A stretch of 45,952 bases of DNA from JABCZZ01 sp964454545 (GTDB taxonomy: Bacteria; Pseudomonadota; Alphaproteobacteria; Rickettsiales; JABCZZ01): the NCBI GenBank assembly GCA_964454545.1, contig CAYVTI010000016.1, positions 1 through 45,952 of the forward strand, in the 5' to 3' direction. Numbering within the stretch: the first letter of the stretch is position 1; each line of letters opens with the position of its first letter. This document shows positions 40,867 through 45,952 of this stretch, piece by piece. Position numbers and translations under genes: made by a program. Below the pieces are notes generated by a model. The model ran no database searches, was not told the DNA's origin, and worked only from the letters and a program-made list of their open reading frames with translations.

Positions 40867-42251
40867 ATGCTCAAAAAACCATCCAAACGCACTCAGCGGC
40901 TCGTAGCAAAGGGTAAAAAATACTATCTGCCGGTATACAAACCCCGTGAAGCGATTTTTGACCACGGCAAGGGCGCACGGGTATGGGATATTGATGGCAA
41001 TAATTACATAGATTTCGGCTCAGGGATAGCAGTGAATGGCCTGGGACACGCCGATCCCGATCTGGTGAAAGCGCTTACCAGGCAGGCAAAGAAAATATGG
41101 CACACCAGCAATGTGTTCTATACGGAACCGCCTATCCTGCTGGCGGAAGCCCTCGTCAAGGTTTCAGGCTTCGCTAAATACGCTTTTTTCTGCAATTCGG
41201 GAGCCGAGGCCAATGAAGCGGCTATAAAACTCGCCCGCAAATATGCCGCGAATCAAGGCAAGCCGCCGGAGAAACGGGAAATCATTACTTTTCTGGGTTC
41301 ATTCCACGGCCGCACCCTGACAACNNNNNNNNNNNNNNNNNNNNNNNNNNNNNNNNNNNNNNNNNNNNNNNNNNNNNNNNNNNNNNNNNNNNNNNNNNNN
41401 NNNNNNNNNNNNNNNNNNNNNNNNAGAAACGGGAAATCATTACTTTTCTGGGTTCATTCCACGGCCGCACCCTGACAACGGTGACCGCCACCGCGCAGCC
41501 CAAATACCAGGCTGGATTTGAGCCACTGCCGCAAGGGTTCGTCTATTGCCCATTTAATGATGAAGCGGCTCTCGAAAAACTGGTCAGTGAAAAAACCTGC
41601 GCCATCATGCTGGAACCCATACAGGGCGAAGGTGGGATACGCTCCGCAAAACCCGGCTTCCTGAAATTCATCCGTGACCTCTGCGACAGGCATGGCGCAC
41701 TGATGGTTATTGATGAAGTGCAGAGTGGTATGGGACGCACAGGTAAATTTTTTGCTTTCCAGCACGAACGTGTAAAGCCCGATGTGGTCAGCGCCGCCAA
41801 AGGGTTGGGCGGAGGATTTCCTATCGGGGCCCTGCTGGTGGGCGAGAAGGCGGCTGAAACGCTCCAGTATGGCGCGCATGGCAGCACATTCGGCGGCAAC
41901 CCTATGGGAACCGCCGTAGCCGTTGCGGTACTCAAGAAACTGCAATCCAAAGCGCTCATCCGCAACGTGGAAATGCAGGGCAAAGAACTGAGACAGGCGC
42001 TGGCAGCTCTGAATAAGGAATTTAACATTTTCAGCGAAATACGCGGCAAAGGGCTGATGATCGGCGCGGAACTTGCCAACAAGCTTAAGGGAAAAGCCCC
42101 TGAAATACTGGAAGCAGCGCGCAACCAGGGATTGCTTATCCTGCAGGCCGGGCCGGACGTCATACGCATCATGCCGCCGCTTACCGTCAAGAACAGCGAA
42201 CTTAAGGAAGGCCTCAAGAGGCTGCGCAAGACATTTATGGATTATTTATAA
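40867..42251 (+). CDS. Second ArgD-like (acetylornithine/succinyldiaminopimelate) aminotransferase, interrupted by gap 2
   Basis: A class III PLP aminotransferase. The left part (40867-41324) carries 'DFGSGIAVNGLGHADPDLVK' and 'FFCNSGAEANEAAIKLARKY'. The right part (from 41425) carries 'VIDEVQSGMGRTGKFFAFQH' and the PLP lysine in 'SAAKGLGGGFPIGALL'. Bases 41270-41324 are repeated exactly at 41425-41479 across the 100 N. Removing one copy and the N run leaves 1230 bases, one intact frame of 409 residues. So the gene is very probably whole and the gap artificial. It is a paralog of argD at 34.3 kb; it may serve lysine synthesis (DapC) or another transamination. Confidence 0.88.
41270..41479. 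other. Assembly gap 2 (N 41325-41424) with 55-base identical flanks
   Basis: The 55 bases before the N run (41270-41324) are identical to the 55 after it (41425-41479). This is the mark of two contigs that overlap but were joined with a standard 100-N spacer. The real distance is most simply minus 55. Confidence 0.93.
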
Positions 42252-42328
42252 AATCTGCAGCTGTTCCTGTTGATCTCTTTATAAGCCACAGTCATAATGG
42301 CATGCCCTCTTAATCAAAGGAGAATATC

Positions 42329-42784
42329 ATGACCAGAAAAATTCCCGAAGGTTTCCACAACGTTACCCCCAGCCTTATCGTCAGCGATGCGGCAAAGGCT
42401 ATAAAACTTTACGAAAAAGCGTTCGGAGCAAAAGAACTTTACCGTATGGAATGTCCGGAGTCCCACAAAATTATGCATGCCTGCATACAGCTTGGAGATT
42501 CTAAACTGTTCCTCTGCGATGCCAATCCCCAGATGAACTGCGCTCCCACAGTTTCGAGCTTCTATGTGTACATTGGAGACGTGGATGCCACCTTCAAACA
42601 GGCAAAACAGGCCGGATTAACCGAAGCGTGGCCTGTGCAGGATATGTTCTGGGGCGATCGCACCGGCACAGTGAAGGACAATTTTGGTGTCAGCTGGACA
42701 CTGGCGACTCATGTGCGCGACGTTTCCCCGGAAGAAATGGAAGAAGGCAGAAAGCAATTCATTGCTAAACAGAAAGCTGCTTAA
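42329..42784 (+). CDS. VOC-family (glyoxalase/PhnB-like) protein
   Basis: 151 residues of the vicinal oxygen chelate fold, PhnB-like subgroup. The first half begins 'FHNVTPSLIVSDAAKAIKLY' and includes 'MHACIQLGDSKLFLCD'. The second half has 'SSFYVYIGDVDATFKQAKQA' and 'FWGDRTGTVKDNFGVSWTLA'. Members bind metal and act in glyoxalase or resistance-type reactions, but many, like this one, have no known substrate. AAAGGAG gives a strong ribosome site. It probably forms a separate unit 77 bases after the aminotransferase. Confidence 0.9.
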   Translation: MTRKIPEGFHNVTPSLIVSDAAKAIKLYEKAFGAKELYRMECPESHKIMHACIQLGDSKLFLCDANPQMNCAPTVSSFYVYIGDVDATFKQAKQAGLTEAWPVQDMFWGDRTGTVKDNFGVSWTLATHVRDVSPEEMEEGRKQFIAKQKAA

Positions 42785-42801
42785 TAACGAAAACTGCTCA
42801 T

Positions 42802-42837
42802 AAAAAAACCGGCAGAAAGATTCTCTGTCAGTTTTTT
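42802..42837. terminator. Bidirectional terminator between the VOC gene and rplQ
   Basis: Stem AACCGGCAGA (42807-42816) / TCTGTCAGTT (42824-42833), with one mismatch and one wobble pair, is flanked by a run of A on the left and six T on the right. It can end both convergent transcripts. Confidence 0.75.
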
Positions 42838-42864
42838 CTACTATATATTTCAGTAATAAGGATT

Positions 42865-43287
42865 TTAAGCCGCTTCGGCTTCCATCGTCGGCTCTGCAAC
42901 CGGCCCGGAATCCTGCCCTTTGGCAGATTCATCGCGATCCACGAACTCGATGATGGCAAGCGGAGCATTGTCGCCATAGCGAAAACCGGCTTTTAACACG
43001 CGGGTATAGCCGCCCTTGCGATCGGCATAGCGCTTGGCAAGGACAGCGAAAACCTTCTCAACGATGGCTTCATCCTGCAACTCAGCGATAGCCTGGCGGC
43101 GGGCATGCAGATCGCCGCGCTTTCCAAGCGTAATGAGACGCTCGACCACCGGACGCAGATCTTTTGCTTTCGGCAGTGTGGTGGAAATCTGCTCGTGCTT
43201 TATCAAAGCATGGCACATATTGGCGAACATGGCTTTGCGGTGCGACGATGTAACACCCAGCTTTCTGCCTCTTGTATTGTGACGCAT
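42865..43287 (-). CDS. rplQ: 50S ribosomal protein L17
   Basis: 140 residues starting 'MRHNTRGRKLGVTSSHRKAM', the typical L17 opening, followed by 'GDLHARRQAIAELQDE'. The acidic C-terminal extension ('KGQDSGPVAEPTMEAEAA') is longer than in E. coli and usual in alphaproteobacteria. It is the last gene of the ribosomal operon, 20 bases after rpoA. Confidence 0.97.
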   Translation of the reverse strand: MRHNTRGRKLGVTSSHRKAMFANMCHALIKHEQISTTLPKAKDLRPVVERLITLGKRGDLHARRQAIAELQDEAIVEKVFAVLAKRYADRKGGYTRVLKAGFRYGDNAPLAIIEFVDRDESAKGQDSGPVAEPTMEAEAA

Positions 43288-43307
43288 TTTACTTCTCCTT
43301 AATCCCT

Positions 43308-44324
43308 TTAGTACGGATCTTCATATTTACGTGCGAGTTCTTCAATATTCTCAGGCGGCCATTCCAGCACTTCCATGCCGAACTTGAGCCCCATGCTCAT
43401 GAGCACTTCCTTGATCTCGTTGAGCGACTTGCGGCCGAAGTTCGGCGTCTTAAGCATTTCGCTTTCGGTTTTCTGAACGAGGTCGCCAATGTAAACGATA
43501 TTGTCGTTCTTCAGGCAGTTCGCCGAACGCACGGAAAGTTCGAGCTCATCCACTTTTTTGAGCAGGTACGGACTGAACTTGAGATCGGATTTTTCTTCTT
43601 TCTTGTCCTCGACTTCCTGCTCTTCGAAATTGATGAACAGTCTCAGCTGGTCCTGCAGGATACGCGCTGCGAACGCAACCGCATCTTCCGGAGTGATAGT
43701 GCCGTTGGTTTCAAGCGTAAGCGCCAGCTTGTCATAGTCGGTCACCTGCCCGACGCGGCTATGGTCGACCTTGTAGCTCACCTTACGTACCGGGCTGAAC
43801 AGCGCATCCACCGGGATGAGACCGATCGGCGCATCTTCCGGACGGTTCTGCGAAGCGCGCACATATCCTTTGCCTACTTCCACGATCAGTTCCATGTTAA
43901 GCTTCGCGCCCTTGTCGAGAGTGCAGATCACGTGATCCTTGTTGATGATTTCAACGTCATGCGTTTCCTCGATCATGCCAGCGGTCACTTCGCAGGGACC
44001 AACGGCATTGAGCACAAGACGCTTCTTTTCCGGACTATGCACTTTAATGCGCAGCTCTTTGATGTTGAGCACGATATTGGTAACGTCTTCACGCACGCCT
44101 GCAAGCGCGGAGAACTCATGCAGCACGCCTTCAATCTTGATGGCGGTCACCGCAGCGCCCTGCAGCGAAGAAAGCAGCACTCTGCGCAGCGCCACGCCCA
44201 AGGTATTCCCGAAACCGCGTTCCAGCGGCTCTGCGACAATGGTGGCGATGTTCGGATTGTGCTTTGCGATGTCTATGTCAAGCTTGCTTGGTTTAATCAA
44301 ATCATGCCAGTTTTTGCTAATCAC
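43308..44324 (-). CDS. rpoA: RNA polymerase subunit alpha
   Basis: 338 residues. The N-terminal assembly domain (about 1-235) contains 'EPLERGFGNTLGVALRRVLL', the dimer-interface motif. A charged linker leads to the C-terminal DNA- and activator-binding domain (about 255-325, 'SANCLKNDNIVYIGDLVQKT', 'NFGRKSLNEIKEVLMSMGLK'). Length and order are normal. It sits between rpsK and rplQ as in other alphaproteobacteria. Confidence 0.98.
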   Translation of the reverse strand: MISKNWHDLIKPSKLDIDIAKHNPNIATIVAEPLERGFGNTLGVALRRVLLSSLQGAAVTAIKIEGVLHEFSALAGVREDVTNIVLNIKELRIKVHSPEKKRLVLNAVGPCEVTAGMIEETHDVEIINKDHVICTLDKGAKLNMELIVEVGKGYVRASQNRPEDAPIGLIPVDALFSPVRKVSYKVDHSRVGQVTDYDKLALTLETNGTITPEDAVAFAARILQDQLRLFINFEEQEVEDKKEEKSDLKFSPYLLKKVDELELSVRSANCLKNDNIVYIGDLVQKTESEMLKTPNFGRKSLNEIKEVLMSMGLKFGMEVLEWPPENIEELARKYEDPY

Positions 44325-44373
44325 GGTATATCCTCATCTTAAGCGGTTAAGTGACAGTATGTATCAGAATGCG

Positions 44374-44808
44374 TTAGACTCTGCGGCGCTTTGGCGGACG
44401 GCACCCGTTATGCGGAACAGGCGTAATATCCTTTATCGCAGTCACGGTCAGACCAACGGCCTGCAACGCGCGCAACGCGGACTCACGGCCGGTGCCCGGC
44501 CCCTTCACGACGACCAGCACGGTCTTAAGCCCATGCTCCTGCGCTTTCCTTGCAGCGGCGTCAGCAGTAACCTGTGCGGCATACGGTGTCGATTTACGCG
44601 ATCCCTTGAAGCCATGCGCGCCAGCGGAAGACCATGACACAGTATTGCCCTGCATGTCGCTGATGGTGACGATGGTATTGTTGAAGCTCGCATTCACATG
44701 CACAACGCCAGCGCTGATGTTCTTGCGCTCGCGCTTTTTCACGCGCGCTCCGCCTGCGGCTGCAGACGACGCTTCTTCCTTGGTTTCCTTAGCTTTTGGC
44801 TCAGCCAT
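44374..44808 (-). CDS. rpsK: 30S ribosomal protein S11
   Basis: 144 residues with the conserved S11 body ('GVVHVNASFNNTIVTISDMQ', 'VKGPGTGRESALRALQ', end 'PHNGCRPPKRRRV'). An Ala/Glu/Lys-rich N-terminal extension of about 25 residues is present, as in several alphaproteobacteria. It lies 22 bases downstream of rpsM. Confidence 0.97.
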   Translation of the reverse strand: MAEPKAKETKEEASSAAAGGARVKKRERKNISAGVVHVNASFNNTIVTISDMQGNTVSWSSAGAHGFKGSRKSTPYAAQVTADAAARKAQEHGLKTVLVVVKGPGTGRESALRALQAVGLTVTAIKDITPVPHNGCRPPKRRRV

Positions 44809-44830
44809 ATTCCTAAATCCTGCTATTTGA

Positions 44831-45214
44831 TTATTTCTTGGTTGCTATCTTTTTGCCGGCAATCGCCATCTTGGCCTTGCCCTTGCGCGTACGCGCGTTG
44901 GTATGCGTCCGCTGGCCACGCACCGGCAATCTCTTGCGATGGCGCAGGCCGCGGTAGCAGCCCAGATCCACCAGGCGTTTGATGTTCATGGACACTTCAC
45001 GGCGCAGATCGCCTTCCACCGTGTAGTCGCGATCGATGGTTTCGCGGATTTTGATCACTTCGCCTTCACTCAACTGGTGTACGCGCTTACTTTCATCTAT
45101 GCCGGTTTTCTGGCAGATGTCCTTAGCGTTTTTCTGGCCAATTCCATGAATATACTGGAGCGCGATGACAACACGCTTTCCGGTTGGGATATTAACGCCT
45201 GCAATACGAGCCAC
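44831..45214 (-). CDS. rpsM: 30S ribosomal protein S13
   Basis: 127 residues beginning 'MARIAGVNIPTGKRVVIALQ', with the helix-two-turn-helix 'IHGIGQKNAKDICQKTGI' and the basic tail 'RGQRTHTNARTRKGKAK'. This is a standard S13. AAGGAG is placed just before the start on the minus strand. adk lies upstream, 88 bases away. Confidence 0.97.
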   Translation of the reverse strand: MARIAGVNIPTGKRVVIALQYIHGIGQKNAKDICQKTGIDESKRVHQLSEGEVIKIRETIDRDYTVEGDLRREVSMNIKRLVDLGCYRGLRHRKRLPVRGQRTHTNARTRKGKAKMAIAGKKIATKK

Positions 45215-45302
45215 AAATTCTCCTTAAAATCAGACACTTATAAAAACATGCTTGAATCTTGATATCCAAGCCCTTTTGACAAAAGAGCAGAAATAATATG
45301 TA

Positions 45303-45952
45303 TTATTTCTCTGCTGTCAATCTTTTTGACAAATTTTTAACCATTTTGTGAATGGACACCGTAACATCCTCTATTTCCGCCATTCCGTCAACCGTCCTCA
45401 ATATGCCTTTCCGCTCATAATAGGGCAGCAGAGGCGCTGTCTGCAAATGATAGGCAGCCAAGCGCGATTTGACCGTTTCGCGGTTATCGTCCTTGCGGCG
45501 CACGAAATCATGCGCTCCGCACGCGTCACATACTCCGTCCACCTTGGGTTTCTTGAAAACGTCATGGTACCCGGCGCCGCATTTCGCGCAGGCGAACCTT
45601 CCGGCTATCCTTTCGATAAGCGCTTCGTCATCCACTGCGATTTCAATCACCTGGTCAAGCGTTTTATGCATAGAGGCAAGCATTCTATCCAGCTCCTGCG
45701 CCTGCACAAGCGTGCGCGGGAAACCGTCGAGAATGAAACCGTTCCTGCAATCCGGCTGCGATATACGCTCACGGATAAGTTTAATCATAACATCGTCGGA
45801 AACCAGCTGCCCGGCTTTCATCACCGCATCCACCTGCCTGCCGATTTCACTGCCGGTCTTTACCGCCGCACGCAGCATGTCCCCAGTGGAAAGTTTCGGA
45901 ACGCCCAGCCATTGCTGCAGCAGTTCCGCCTGCGTCCCTTTCCCCGCGCCCG
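45303..45952 (-). CDS. adk: Adenylate kinase, 5' end beyond the window
   Basis: AMP + ATP to 2 ADP. The visible part starts at the P-loop ('GAGKGTQAELLQQWLGVPKL', then STGDMLRAAV) and continues to a normal C-terminus, so only about ten N-terminal residues are missing. 'GFILDGFPRTLVQAQ' is the AMP-site region. The LID domain has a complete four-cysteine set, CAKC ... CDAC, so it should bind zinc or iron as in Gram-positive-type adenylate kinases. Its place before rpsM is the usual alphaproteobacterial order. Confidence 0.95.
   Translation of the reverse strand, partial: GAGKGTQAELLQQWLGVPKLSTGDMLRAAVKTGSEIGRQVDAVMKAGQLVSDDVMIKLIRERISQPDCRNGFILDGFPRTLVQAQELDRMLASMHKTLDQVIEIAVDDEALIERIAGRFACAKCGAGYHDVFKKPKVDGVCDACGAHDFVRRKDDNRETVKSRLAAYHLQTAPLLPYYERKGILRTVDGMAEIEDVTVSIHKMVKNLSKRLTAEK

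Noticed and set aside
43272..44342. Plus-strand frame of 356 codons
   Set aside because: It lies opposite rpoA, whose protein is certain; its His-rich translation has no domain, so it is a shadow frame.

Overview
The window is a draft piece (two 100-N gaps) of a mid-GC alphaproteobacterial chromosome. Evidence for the lineage: an adk-rpsM-rpsK-rpoA-rplQ order at the right edge, an infA-maf pair, LpxC/Alr/BamE of a diderm envelope, a Caulobacter-type Cpa/Tad pilus set, a phasin, a bactofilin, and an OxyR-AhpC-AhpD redox block. Isocitrate lyase, arginine, NAD and ubiquinone genes argue for a metabolically capable organism rather than a strongly reduced endosymbiont. I cannot name the genus.

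Layout. 1-6.6 kb: the end of a repeat-containing protein, then cpaB-cpaC-short cpaD-cpaE-cpaF (pilus secretin, localisation ATPase, secretion ATPase), without the platform genes tadB/tadC nearby. 6.7-8.0 kb: aceA. 8.0-12.8 kb: an island of four proteins I do not recognise, including one AT-rich gene and one protein made of four copies of a new-looking module. 12.8-15.5 kb: gltX divergent from a TrmA/RlmD-type RNA methyltransferase. 15.5-18.3 kb: ahpD, ahpC, divergent oxyR and a CPBP membrane protein. 18.3-22.7 kb: an exported carboxypeptidase-regulatory-like protein, bioD, an RDD protein, phasin, infA, maf, sbp. 22.7-27.2 kb: bactofilin, bamE, an unknown exported protein, lpxC, alr, tRNA-Glu. 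27.4-31.3 kb: a second unfamiliar block with a degenerate PP2C-like protein carrying a duplicated C-terminal domain, a 136-residue protein and a protein with short tandem repeats crossing gap 1. 31.5-38.1 kb: ubiH-like, nadA, a small exported protein, argD-argF with a possible coupled small ORF between them, and a DsbA-like protein. 38.3-42.8 kb: lolD-lolC/E, a His-rich exported protein, a second ArgD-like aminotransferase interrupted by gap 2, and a VOC protein. 42.9-45.95 kb: rplQ, rpoA, rpsK, rpsM and the 3' part of adk on the minus strand.

Most notable: (i) three degenerate tracts with a 7-base period (consensus near AGGTTGC) inside gltX, the RNA methyltransferase and alr, all in the same DNA orientation whatever the gene strand; (ii) the four-module protein at 11.5-12.8 kb; (iii) the PP2C-like protein with its two AHxHP domains, and several unknown proteins with Gly/Pro/Arg-rich C-termini; (iv) both N gaps are flanked by identical sequence (12 and 55 bases), so they look like unmerged contig overlaps, and merging restores intact reading frames at both places; (v) two related palindromic elements that begin GTCACCCC on one strand. 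No CRISPR array, rRNA, transposase or integrase was seen.
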